Made by a program: the position numbers and the translations under genes. This document shows positions 15,978 through 23,029 of a DNA stretch of 23,029 nucleotides, piece after piece (the first letter of the stretch is position 1; every line of letters starts with the position of its first letter). Under the pieces are notes generated by a model. The model made no database searches and was not told the origin of the DNA. It worked only from the letters and a program-made list of their open reading frames with translations. Source of the stretch: an uncultured Eubacteriales bacterium (GTDB taxonomy: Bacteria > Bacillota > Clostridia > Oscillospirales > Oscillospiraceae); the NCBI GenBank assembly GCA_900553805.1, contig USEU01000032.1, positions 1 to 23,029 of the forward strand. Direction: 5' to 3'.

Positions 15978-16238
15978 AATAGGTCAACACATGGATGGGA
16001 TGAAGTAGGTGTCCCCCTTTCCGCCAGAGAGCTGCCGGGCGGTGCGAGGCAGCAGGAAAGCTCACTGAAATACCTCCCGGAGTGGCCTGCCTGAATTTCC
16101 AGTAGGGCAGGACGGGGTCGCCCGATACAGCGAGCGCCGTTGTTAGACGGCCTGAGGGCAAAGTCGTGAGGCTTTGTCATACCAGAGGTGGTACCGTGCA
16201 TTTTTGCGCCCTCTGTCCGCAAGGACAGGGGGCGTTTT
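15978..16238 (+). promoter_or_regulatory. T-box leader (tRNA-Tyr responsive) upstream of the M28 peptidase and tyrS
   Basis: The T-box core AGAGGTGGTACCGTG is at 16184-16198, followed by a strong terminator (16207-16238). In Stem I, AGTA is at 16004-16007 on the 5' side. On the 3' side, GAAA precedes a UAC (Tyr) specifier at 16071-16073. Helices flank the loop: GGTG with CACT above, GGGA with TCCC below. The distal AGAGAG is at 16026-16031, as in the cysS leader. The specifier agrees with tyrS, the second gene of the operon. Confidence 0.93.
16207..16238 (+). terminator. T-box terminator hairpin of the tyrosine leader
   Basis: Positions 16207-16218 pair with 16223-16234 (12 bp, one G-T) around a GCAA tetraloop. 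TTTT follows at 16235-16238. Confidence 0.85.
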
Positions 16239-16256
16239 ACGTTGGGAGGTCCGTTT

Positions 16257-17186
16257 ATGAATACACCAATGGATGTGGTGAAAAACTACCCGGTGAGGAA
16301 ATCAAAAAAGCAGAAGCAGGCATTCCGCGCCGACGTGACCCAATGGCTCCAGAACCTTGGGTACCCCGTCTGCGAGGAGGAGGGGAGCTTTCACAGCTGC
16401 AATCTGGTGATCGGCGACCCGCAGCGGGCCAGATACCTGGTCACGGCGCACTACGATACCTGCGCCCGACTGCCCTTTCCGAACCTGATTACCCCCTGCA
16501 ATTTTTGGACATTTTTGCTGTATCAGATTTTCATTTTCCTGATGCTGATGCTCCCGGCCCTGGCGGTGGGCGGCCTGGTGGGGTATCTGCTGCACAGCTT
16601 TGATATCGGCTATTTTCTGTTTGTGGTGCTGCTGTGGGCGGCCATCGTGCTCATGCTGATCGGCCCGGCGAACTCCTCGAATGTGAATGACAATACCTCC
16701 GGCGTGGTGACCCTGCTGGAGATCGCAAGATCCATCCCGGAGCTGCACCGCAAAAATGTGTGCTTTGTACTGTTCGATCTGGAGGAGGCGGGCCTGATCG
16801 GCTCGGCGTCCTATAAAAAGAAGCACAAAAGAGAGATTCCCAACCAGCTGGTACTGAACCTGGACTGCGTGGGGGAGGGGGACGATATTTATTTCTTCCC
16901 CACCGCCAAGCTGAAAAAGAGCAAGGAAAGACTTGCGCCATTGCAGAAGCTCGCCGGCGGCTACGGAAAAAAGTCCATTGCAGTTCGCACCAAGGGCTTC
17001 TCCATCTATCCCTCCGACCAGTCCAATTTCCCCTATGGCGTGGGCATCTGCGCCCTGAAGCGGGGGTGGGCAGGGCTGTATCTGTCCCGCATCCACACCC
17101 CCAGAGATACCGTCCTGGATGAAACAAACGTCAATATTCTGCGCGCCGCCCTTACGACCCTGATCAGCGGCAGCGCAGTACAATAA
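16257..17186 (+). CDS. Membrane-anchored M28 family metallopeptidase
   Basis: A 309-residue zinc aminopeptidase-like protein. All expected metal and catalytic positions are present: His65 (TAHYDT), bridging Asp145 (VNDNTSG), Glu176/Glu177 (DLEEAGLIGS), Asp203 (NLDCVG) and His280 (SRIHTPRDT). Between the first and second ligand lie two hydrophobic segments (about 84-111 and 116-137), so the enzyme appears to carry a membrane hairpin inside its catalytic domain. No signal peptide is seen; the N-terminus is basic (KSKKQKQ). I start it at ATG 16257, which has GGGAGG 7 nt upstream; a longer frame would run back into the terminator. It lies between a tyrosine T-box and tyrS, so it should be induced when tRNA-Tyr is uncharged. 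Substrate unknown. Confidence 0.88.
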   Translation: MNTPMDVVKNYPVRKSKKQKQAFRADVTQWLQNLGYPVCEEEGSFHSCNLVIGDPQRARYLVTAHYDTCARLPFPNLITPCNFWTFLLYQIFIFLMLMLPALAVGGLVGYLLHSFDIGYFLFVVLLWAAIVLMLIGPANSSNVNDNTSGVVTLLEIARSIPELHRKNVCFVLFDLEEAGLIGSASYKKKHKREIPNQLVLNLDCVGEGDDIYFFPTAKLKKSKERLAPLQKLAGGYGKKSIAVRTKGFSIYPSDQSNFPYGVGICALKRGWAGLYLSRIHTPRDTVLDETNVNILRAALTTLISGSAVQ

Positions 17187-17202
17187 GAAAGGAATTATTA
17201 CT

Positions 17203-18429
17203 ATGCAGCTTTATGAAGAACTGGTCGCCCGTGGCCTGATCGCCCAGGTGACAGACGAAGCGGAGATCCGCGACATGATCAATGCCGGCAAGGCCACCTT
17301 CTACATTGGCTTTGACTGCACCGCCGACAGCCTCACCGCCGGTCACTTCATGGCCCTGACCCTGATGAAGCGCCTGCAGATGGCGGGCAACAAGCCCATC
17401 GCCCTGATCGGCGGCGGCACCACCATGATCGGCGACCCCTCCGGCCGTACCGATATGCGCAAAATGCTCACCCGCGAGGACATCAATTACAACGCCGCCT
17501 GCTTCAAAAAGCAGATGGAGCGGTTCATTGAGTTCGGCGAGGGCAAGGCCCAGATGGTCAACAACGGCGACTGGCTGCTGGATCTGAACTATGTGGAGCT
17601 GCTGCGGGAGGTAGGCGCCTGCTTCTCCGTGAACAACATGCTCCGGGCCGATTGCTATAAGCAGCGCATGGAGCGGGGCCTGAGCTTCCTGGAGTTCAAC
17701 TACATGATCATGCAGTCCTACGATTTCTACTATCTGTTCCAGCATTACAACTGCAATATGCAGTTCGGCGGCAACGACCAGTGGAGCAATATGCTGGGCG
17801 GCACCGAGCTGATCCGCAAGAAGCTGGGCAAGGACGCCCACTGCATGACCATCACCCTGCTCACCGATTCCCAGGGCAACAAGATGGGCAAGACCGCCGG
17901 AAACGCCGTGTGGCTGGATCCCAACAAGACTACGCCCTTCGAATTCTATCAGTACTGGAGGAACGTGGGCGACGCCGACGTGATGAAGTGTGTGCGGATG
18001 CTCACCTTCCTGCCCCTGGAGCAGATCGACGAAATGGACACCTGGAAGGATGCCCGCATCAACCAGGCCAAGGAGATTCTGGCCTACGAGCTGACCAAGA
18101 TGGTTCACGGCGAGGAGGAGGCGGACAAGGCCCAGGCCGCCGCCAAGGCGCTGTTCGCCAGCGGCAGCGGAGACGATGACAATATGCCCACCACCGAGCT
18201 GACCCCTGACCAGCTCACCGACGGCCAGATCGGCATCCTCAGCCTGATGGTGGCCTGCAAGCTTGCCTCCTCCAATAAGGAAGCCCGTACCCTGGTTACC
18301 CAGGGAGGCGTCCTGGTCAACGACGAGAAGGTGCCCGCCCCCACCTTCATGGTCACCGAGGCCATGCTGAAGGACGGCGTGAAGATCCGCAAGGGTAAGA
18401 AGGTTTTCCACAAGGCAATCCTGAAATAA
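17203..18429 (+). CDS. tyrS: Tyrosyl-tRNA synthetase
   Basis: A 408-residue class I synthetase that charges tRNA-Tyr. The nucleotide-binding segment is YIGFDCTADSLTAGHFMAL (HIGH equivalent at about 47-50). The tyrosine site includes the FNYMIMQSYDFYYL stretch and FGGNDQWSNMLGG. The KMSKS-type loop is KMGKT (about 227-231), which puts it in the TyrS (KFGKT-like) branch rather than TyrZ. The C-terminal S4 RNA-binding domain spans about 340-408 (ACKLASSNKEARTLVTQGGV). ATG 17203 follows AAAGGAA. It is 16 bases from the peptidase gene and shares its tyrosine T-box. Confidence 0.98.
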   Translation: MQLYEELVARGLIAQVTDEAEIRDMINAGKATFYIGFDCTADSLTAGHFMALTLMKRLQMAGNKPIALIGGGTTMIGDPSGRTDMRKMLTREDINYNAACFKKQMERFIEFGEGKAQMVNNGDWLLDLNYVELLREVGACFSVNNMLRADCYKQRMERGLSFLEFNYMIMQSYDFYYLFQHYNCNMQFGGNDQWSNMLGGTELIRKKLGKDAHCMTITLLTDSQGNKMGKTAGNAVWLDPNKTTPFEFYQYWRNVGDADVMKCVRMLTFLPLEQIDEMDTWKDARINQAKEILAYELTKMVHGEEEADKAQAAAKALFASGSGDDDNMPTTELTPDQLTDGQIGILSLMVACKLASSNKEARTLVTQGGVLVNDEKVPAPTFMVTEAMLKDGVKIRKGKKVFHKAILK

Positions 18430-18436
18430 GGCAGAT

Positions 18437-18913
18437 ATGGCTTTTGAAATTCGCTATGCCACCGCGGACGAGCTGCCCCAGGTGAACGAGCTGCGCGCGC
18501 AGGTCAACCTGCTGCATGCGCAGGGCAGGCCGGATATCTTCCGCCCCGGCTTCTGCGAGGAACTGCGTGAGCGCGTCTATCAGGAATTTGGGGACGAGGG
18601 CTCGGATGTGATCGTGGCGATCAGCGGCGGCGTGGTGTGCGGCTTTCTCATCGCCCAGTATATCCGCCGCCCGGAATCGGCCTACTGCCACCCCAGGGAG
18701 TTCTACCGCGTGGAGGAATTCGGCGTTTCCCCTGCGTACCGGCGGCAGGGCATCGGCACGGCGCTGATCGCCTTTTGCACAGAGGAAGCAAAGAAACGGG
18801 GCTTTTCCAAAATGGAGCTGGACGTGTGGGAATTCAACCGGGATGCCCAGCAGTTCTACGAAGCCGTGGGCTTCCACACCTACCGGCGATACATGGAGCT
18901 GGAGCTTGTTTAA
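18437..18913 (+). CDS. GNAT family N-acetyltransferase, substrate unknown
   Basis: A 158-residue single-domain GNAT protein. The strand before the pyrophosphate loop is FYRVEEFGVSPAYRRQGIG, with the acetyl-CoA loop YRRQGIGTALI (about 108-118). FSKMELDVWEFNRDAQQFYEAVGF gives the Asn/Tyr region and the closing GF. The N-terminal ADELPQVNELRAQVNLLHAQ with FRPGF resembles a common GNAT subfamily of Firmicutes with no fixed substrate. It follows tyrS by 7 bases with a weak AAGG site, so it is probably the third gene of the tyrosine T-box operon. Fold certain, substrate not assignable. Confidence 0.9.
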   Translation: MAFEIRYATADELPQVNELRAQVNLLHAQGRPDIFRPGFCEELRERVYQEFGDEGSDVIVAISGGVVCGFLIAQYIRRPESAYCHPREFYRVEEFGVSPAYRRQGIGTALIAFCTEEAKKRGFSKMELDVWEFNRDAQQFYEAVGFHTYRRYMELELV

Positions 18914-18930
18914 CTTGTTTATTTTTGACA

Positions 18931-18959
18931 GGGAGCACTGCCATCATGGCGGTGCTCCC
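18931..18959 (+). terminator. Inverted repeat after the GNAT gene, possible terminator
   Basis: Positions 18931-18942 pair with 18948-18959 (12 bp, one G-T pair, loop ATCAT). It lies 18 bases past the GNAT stop and ahead of the ABC gene. No T-run follows on either strand, so an attenuator or RNA-stability element is equally possible. Confidence 0.4.
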
Positions 18960-18991
18960 CAAAGTTCGTGTGACTGAAAAGAGGTGTACAT

Positions 18992-20624
18992 ATGAAGCTG
19001 GTGCTCAAATACTTTCGTGAGGCGGTGAGATCCGGCCCCCGGCAGTTCCTGACCTCCATGGCAATGATCGCGGCCCTTACCGCGGTGGAGATCATGATCC
19101 CCTGGCTGCTGCGGCGCTTTGTCGGTAGAATCGCGGCAGAATACAGCGCTGGGATTCTGGCGGCGGGTATCGCGTTTTTTGCCCTGCTCCTGCTGCTGCA
19201 GGTGTTCATCAATATTGCCCGCTTTGCCGCGCTGGATCGGTTCGGCGGGCGTTACCTGGAAAGCCTGACCCTCCGCCTGGAGGAGGCCATGGCAAATACC
19301 TTCTATTCCGAGATCGAAAAAGCACAGCCCGGCATCGTCCGCAATGTGCTGTACAGCGATGTATTCAATGTATTCCGAACGGTAGGGTACTGCCTGCCCT
19401 CCATGCTGGGGGCGCTGGCAGTGCTGGCGGCCTCTCTGGCCATTTCCTTTGCGTACAGCGGGAGGATCGCGGCGTTTATTTTTGCAGCGGTTGCCGTGGG
19501 CCTGCTCCTGTCCTGGAGCAGCCGAAAAATCCTGACGAAATACGCGGGCCAGACCAATGGAAAAATGAAGCGCCACGATGCTTGGTGCACCCAGTTCGTG
19601 GAAATGCTGCCCCTGGTGCAGACCCACACGCTGCTGCCCTATTACCAGGAAAAAACATCGGAGAATCTGCGGGATTTCATTGCGACCGCCGTGCGGGAGG
19701 ATAAGCGCGTCTATTTCTGGACGGGGCTTGTCAGCGGCTATCACACGCTTTTCACCATTGTGCTGTCCGCGCTGCTGGCAATTCCCGCAGCGGGGAACTC
19801 CATCCCCAATCTGGTGTTCTATACCACCATTGCCAGCCTGGCCATGCAGCAGACACAGCTGCTGGAAAGTCTCCTCCAGCAGACGATTCGCTATTATCCC
19901 AGCTTCGCCCATGTGCAGACCCTCCGCTCTCTCCCTGCGCGGCAGGGCAAGCAGGCGGTGCCACCCATCCGAACGGTGGAATTCCAGGATGTGTCCTTTG
20001 CCTATCCCAACGGGGTACAGGCGCTGTCCCATGTGAATGCTACCCTTTCCGGCGGCGACGTGGCGCAGCTCCAGGGCGGAAACGGATGCGGGAAATCCAC
20101 GCTGATCAAGCTGCTTACCGGCCTGTACAGGCCCACCCAGGGGCAGATCCTTCTGGATGGAAAGCCATTGGAGACCTTTTCTCACGATGCCCTGAAAAAG
20201 CGGATCCTCTACATCAATTAGGATGAAAAATGCCTCAACGAGTCCTTCCGCCGCTATCTGGAGCTCATAACCGGGAAGCAGCCCTCCGACCAGGAATACC
20301 GCCGCCTTTTGGAGCTGGTTCAGCTCCGGGACGATGGACGGGAGATCACCGAAAACGGAAATTCCCTGTCGGTGGGGCAGCGGAAAAAGCTTTTCCTCAT
20401 GAAAATGCTGCTGTGCCAGCAGGAGGCCTCCATAATCATCCTGGACGAGGTAACCGCCGGCCTGGACGCGCAGACAACAGCCACCTTCCGGGAATGGCTC
20501 CGCGAAACATCCGCATCAGAGGATAAAATCATCCTCCTGGTGGATCACACCCTCGAAGCGGAGCCGCCGGTGAATACCTGCCCTACGTTTTGTAAATGGC
20601 GAGGCGACGCAGTCCGCGCTATAA
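18992..20624 (+). pseudogene. ABC exporter (fused membrane-ATPase), interrupted by an amber codon and a 3' frameshift
   Basis: The frame encodes an ABC exporter half-transporter. A membrane domain occupies about 1-290, and the ATPase begins near residue 328 (VEFQDVSFAYPNGVQALS). Walker A is GGNGCGKST (about 361-369). The frame stops at TAG, 20219-20221 (codon 410), exactly where the Q-loop glutamine should be (LYIN-stop-DEK). The same frame then continues with the signature LSVGQ, Walker B IIILDEVTAGLD and H-loop LLVDHTLE. After about 20565 the tail looks foreign; in the +1 frame, 20583-20621 reads LRFVNGEATQSAL and then a stop, a normal ABC ending, so a small indel is likely. ATG 18992 has AGAGGTG upstream. 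Either this is a decaying gene or the amber is read through; two lesions favour decay. The truncated 409-residue product would lack most of the ATPase. Transported substrate unknown. Confidence 0.82.
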
Positions 20625-20631
20625 ATCCATC

Positions 20632-20800
20632 TTAAGGCAACACCGCGCAATTGTGTCTGCGAGCCGCAGCCGCCTTTTTGCCCCACTTCTTCAGTTTGAA
20701 AAACGAGAAATACATACAGTATTCCTTCGTTTTCCAAACTTTGAATTGAGCCAAAAATCCAGGCCGGGGCTTCTTGCCAAATTGTGCGGTGTTGCCTTAA
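20632..20800. mobile_element. Small non-coding inverted-repeat element (MITE-like), copy 1
   Basis: A 169-base element with 21-base terminal inverted repeats at 20632-20652 and 20780-20800 (one mismatch), beginning and ending in TTAA. A nested inverted repeat, 20694-20706 with 20727-20739, also has one mismatch, so the whole unit could fold into a long hairpin. It contains no plausible gene. A near-identical end recurs at 22981-23029. It inserted just behind the broken ABC gene and next to the dapA terminator. TTAA may be a duplicated target, but this cannot be proved from one complete copy. A multi-copy intergenic RNA-like repeat is the alternative. Confidence 0.75.
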
Positions 20801-20839
20801 AACAAAATCATCCGAGCCGCGGTAGGGACTCGGATGATT
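20799..20839 (-). terminator. Terminator of dapA
   Basis: Positions 20806-20816 and 20829-20839 form a perfect 11-bp stem with a 12-nt loop. Read on the minus strand, TTTGTTTTAA follows. It starts 10 bases past the dapA stop codon. Confidence 0.8.
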
Positions 20840-20849
20840 CTTTATCCTT

Positions 20850-21737
20850 TTATCGCTCTTTTTCCGGCTGATGGAGCAGCGCCCCCAGCTGGCGAAGCAG
20901 CGCGTCGGAGGGGGCCGTCAGCGGCAGGCGGCAGGCGCCGCAGTCATATCCCAGCAGCTTCATTGCCGCCTTCACGGGAATGGGATTGACCTGGCTGAAC
21001 AGCGCCCGGATGATGGGCGCGAAGCGGATTTGAAGATCGGCGGCGGTATCGAAGTCCCCGTCCAGTCCCGCCCGCACCATTGTCTGCGTCAGCCCGGGAT
21101 AGAGGTTGGAAAGGACGGAGATCACACCTCTGCCGCCCAGCGCAAGGGTGGGCACCGTCAGGTCGTCGCTGCCGCTCCATACAGAGAAGTCCGCCGGACA
21201 CTGGGCACGGATGGATAAGATCTTCGTCATGTCCCCGGTGGCCTCCTTCACACCGGCAACGTTGGGAATGGCGCTGAGCCGCCGGTAGACGCCCACAGGA
21301 ATATCCACCCCCGTCCGGGAGGGGACGTTGTACAGGATCACTGGGATTCCCACCGAAAGGGCAGCAGCGCTGAAATGCTGATACAGCCCCTCGGCGGTGG
21401 CCTTGTTGTAGTATGGACTGACCAGCAGCAGCGCGTCCGCACCCGCCGCCTCCGCGGCCCGGCTGAGCCGGATGGTATGCTCCGTGGAGTTGGAGCCGGA
21501 GCCTGCGATAATCAGGCAGTCGCCTCCCACATACTCCTTCGCCCGGGCGATGATCTCCAGCTTCTCCTCGTCCTCCAGCGTGGCGGATTCGCCGGTGGTT
21601 CCGCACAGCACAATGGCGCGGATGCCCGCCTCCAGCTGCCGGGAGATCAGACGCTCCAGCATGGGATAGTTGACTTCCCCGTTTAGAAACGGGGTGACCA
21701 GCGCCGTGCACGCGCCGGTGAATAACGGTCTTGTCAT
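20850..21737 (-). CDS. dapA: 4-hydroxy-tetrahydrodipicolinate synthase
   Basis: A 295-residue TIM-barrel aldolase that condenses pyruvate with aspartate semialdehyde, the first committed step to lysine and diaminopimelate. The catalytic set is complete: Thr47-Thr48 in CGTTGES, Tyr136 in LYNVPSRTG with Arg141, and Schiff-base Lys164 in GVKEATGD. SPYYNK (108-112) is also typical. Start ATG at 21737 has GGAGGT 7 nt upstream; a GTG three codons earlier would lie inside that ribosome site. The gene is alone on the minus strand, divergent from queA by 107 bases and ended by a good terminator. No other lysine genes are near. Related pyruvate aldolases (NanA, YagE) share the fold, but the motif set fits DapA best. 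Confidence 0.95.
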   Translation of the reverse strand: MTRPLFTGACTALVTPFLNGEVNYPMLERLISRQLEAGIRAIVLCGTTGESATLEDEEKLEIIARAKEYVGGDCLIIAGSGSNSTEHTIRLSRAAEAAGADALLLVSPYYNKATAEGLYQHFSAAALSVGIPVILYNVPSRTGVDIPVGVYRRLSAIPNVAGVKEATGDMTKILSIRAQCPADFSVWSGSDDLTVPTLALGGRGVISVLSNLYPGLTQTMVRAGLDGDFDTAADLQIRFAPIIRALFSQVNPIPVKAAMKLLGYDCGACRLPLTAPSDALLRQLGALLHQPEKER

Positions 21738-21785
21738 GAAAAGCACCTCCGTCCCAGTTTATGCAGGTGATTTTCAATTTGTCTG

Positions 21786-21814
21786 TTGCAAAATGCGCGG
21801 GAATCGACTATACT
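21786..21814 (+). promoter_or_regulatory. Promoter of queA
   Basis: TTGCAA (21786-21791) and TATACT (21809-21814) are spaced by 17 bases. The start of transcription would be near 21821, giving a short leader to the GTG at 21845. I see no clear promoter for dapA in the same gap. Confidence 0.75.
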
Positions 21815-21844
21815 TGTTGTGTTTTGAAATCGGAGGATAAAAAA

Positions 21845-22867
21845 GTGAAAACCCATGATTTTTATTATGACCTGCCGGAAGAACTGATTGCCCAGACCCC
21901 TCTGGAAAAGCGGGATGCCTCCCGGCTGATGGTCCTGAACCGCCAGACCGGCGAAGTGACCCACAAGCATTTTTACGACATTATCGACTATCTTGATCCG
22001 GGCGACTGCCTGGTGCTGAACGATTCCCGTGTCCTGCCCGCCCGGCTGCTGGGCCATCGCCCCACCGGCGGCGCGGTGGAGGTGCTGCTGCTGCGGGACC
22101 TGGGCGATAAGAAATGGGAGTGCCTCTGCAAGCCCGGCCGGAAAATGCAGGTGGGCAGCCAGGTCGTATTCGGAGACGGTGAGCTGACCGCCACCGTGCG
22201 CCAGGTGGCGGAGAACGGCAACCGCATTGTAGAGTTCCATTATGAGGGGATCTTCCTGGAGGTGCTGGAGCGCCTAGGCAAAATGCCCCTGCCGCCCTAT
22301 ATCAAGGCAGAGCTGGACGACCAGGAGCGCTACCAGACCGTCTATTCCCGCGAGGTCGGTTCTGCCGCCGCCCCCACTGCCGGCCTGCATTTCACCCAGG
22401 AACTGCTGGAGCGGATCCGCGCCAAGGGGGTAAAAACCGCCTTTGTCACCCTCCACGTCGGCCTGGGCACATTCCGCCCAGTCAAGGCGGAAGACGTTCT
22501 CGACCATCATATGCACAGCGAGCTTTGCATGATCAATCAGCAGACAGCGGATGTCCTCAACGAGACCAAGGCAACCGGCGGCCGCATCATCTGCGTGGGC
22601 ACCACCTCCTGCCGTACCCTGGAATCCCTGGTAAGCCCCGACGGCACCTTCACCCCCCAATCCCGCTGGACGGACATCTTCATCTACCCCGGCTACCAAT
22701 TCAAAGCCATAGACGCCCTCATCACCAACTTCCACCTCCCGGAAAGCACCCTGGTCATGCTGGTCTCCGCCTTCGCCGGCAAAGACCACATTTTAAACGC
22801 CTACCGCCAGGCCGTGGAGGAGCGCTACCGCTTCTTCTCGTTCGGTGATGCGATGTATATCACATAA
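21845..22867 (+). CDS. queA: S-adenosylmethionine:tRNA ribosyltransferase-isomerase (QueA)
   Basis: A 340-residue enzyme that transfers the ribosyl part of SAM to 7-aminomethyl-7-deazaguanine at position 34 of tRNA, giving epoxyqueuosine. The N-terminus ([26 protein letters not shown]), [15 protein letters not shown], the central [30 protein letters not shown] and the C-terminal [18 protein letters not shown] are all diagnostic. Length matches the family. I use the GTG at 21845, 8 nt behind GGAGG. A frame open further upstream starts before the promoter and is discarded. tgt, often the next gene, is not within the remaining 160 bases. Confidence 0.97.
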   Translation: MKTHDFYYDLPEELIAQTPLEKRDASRLMVLNRQTGEVTHKHFYDIIDYLDPGDCLVLNDSRVLPARLLGHRPTGGAVEVLLLRDLGDKKWECLCKPGRKMQVGSQVVFGDGELTATVRQVAENGNRIVEFHYEGIFLEVLERLGKMPLPPYIKAELDDQERYQTVYSREVGSAAAPTAGLHFTQELLERIRAKGVKTAFVTLHVGLGTFRPVKAEDVLDHHMHSELCMINQQTADVLNETKATGGRIICVGTTSCRTLESLVSPDGTFTPQSRWTDIFIYPGYQFKAIDALITNFHLPESTLVMLVSAFAGKDHILNAYRQAVEERYRFFSFGDAMYIT

Positions 22868-22980
22868 AGGATGCCAGTTGGTTAAGAAAAACCAAAAAAA
22901 CCAGTAAAATCAAGGCTTTTTCGACGCGTTCTGGCTTATATATCTCCTGAAAAATGGCGGATTAAGAGCAATGTTTCTTT

Positions 22981-23029
22981 AGGGCAACACCGCACAATTT
23001 GGCAAGAAGCCCCAGCCTGGATTTTTGGC
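22981..23029. repeat. MITE-like element, copy 2 (inverted, cut by the window end)
   Basis: These 49 bases match the reverse complement of the right end of copy 1 (about 20750-20798) at 47 of 49 positions. The element is therefore in the opposite orientation and continues beyond the window. The 113 bases between queA and this repeat (22868-22980) are A/T-rich, with only a weak TTGGTT/AACCAA hairpin and nothing else I can name. Confidence 0.75.

Noticed and set aside
18925..18960. TTGACA at 18925-18930 as promoter of the ABC gene
   Set aside because: At 16-18 bases downstream there is only the GC-rich hairpin (GGCGGT), with no -10 box.
20596..20871. A 91-codon plus-strand frame through the MITE-like element
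   Set aside because: It spans the inverted-repeat element and the dapA terminator, and its product has no features of a protein family.

Overview
The window reads as a chromosomal segment of a high-GC member of the Firmicutes, most likely an anaerobic clostridial lineage such as Oscillospirales (inference). The supporting signs are strong GGAGG-type ribosome sites, two T-box leaders in front of aminoacyl-tRNA synthetase genes, a PolA that has lost its proofreading motif, tightly packed housekeeping operons and a clostridial-type dxs-tlyA-nadK-argR-recN cluster. I see no plasmid, phage or CRISPR signature. Twenty protein genes are called, one of them broken.

Layout. 1-1933 (minus strand): a TspO/MBR membrane protein and a secreted lipoprotein with four SH3b repeats. 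2064-7775 (plus): a cysteine T-box leader, then cysS-polA-rimI-tsaD, in which each start overlaps the preceding stop. 7776-8510: an AT-rich gap with two DnaA-box-like sites, then a lone GNAT acetyltransferase closed by a hairpin. 8601-15946: the main feature of interest, a roughly 630-nt structured noncoding RNA that I call OLE RNA, followed by its membrane partner gene oapA, then dxs, tlyA, nadK, argR, recN and an ASCH-domain gene. 15943-18913: a tyrosine T-box leader controlling a membrane M28 metallopeptidase, tyrS and a GNAT gene. 18992-20624: an ABC exporter gene with an amber codon at its Q-loop position and a probable 3' frameshift. 20632-20800: a small inverted-repeat element (MITE-like); one end of a second copy lies at 22981-23029 in opposite orientation. 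20850-22867: dapA (minus) and queA (plus), divergent.

The OLE assignment rests on three independent signs. There is a gene-free, GC-rich stretch of about 630 nt with long complementary segments. The next gene encodes a protein recognisable as the OLE-associated family (OapA). The location, just ahead of dxs-tlyA-nadK-argR-recN, is the one known for OLE RNA in Bacillus halodurans and relatives. OLE is among the largest structured bacterial noncoding RNAs, and its biochemical role is still unresolved. The two T-box leaders tie cysS and the peptidase-tyrS operon to uncharged tRNA-Cys and tRNA-Tyr respectively.
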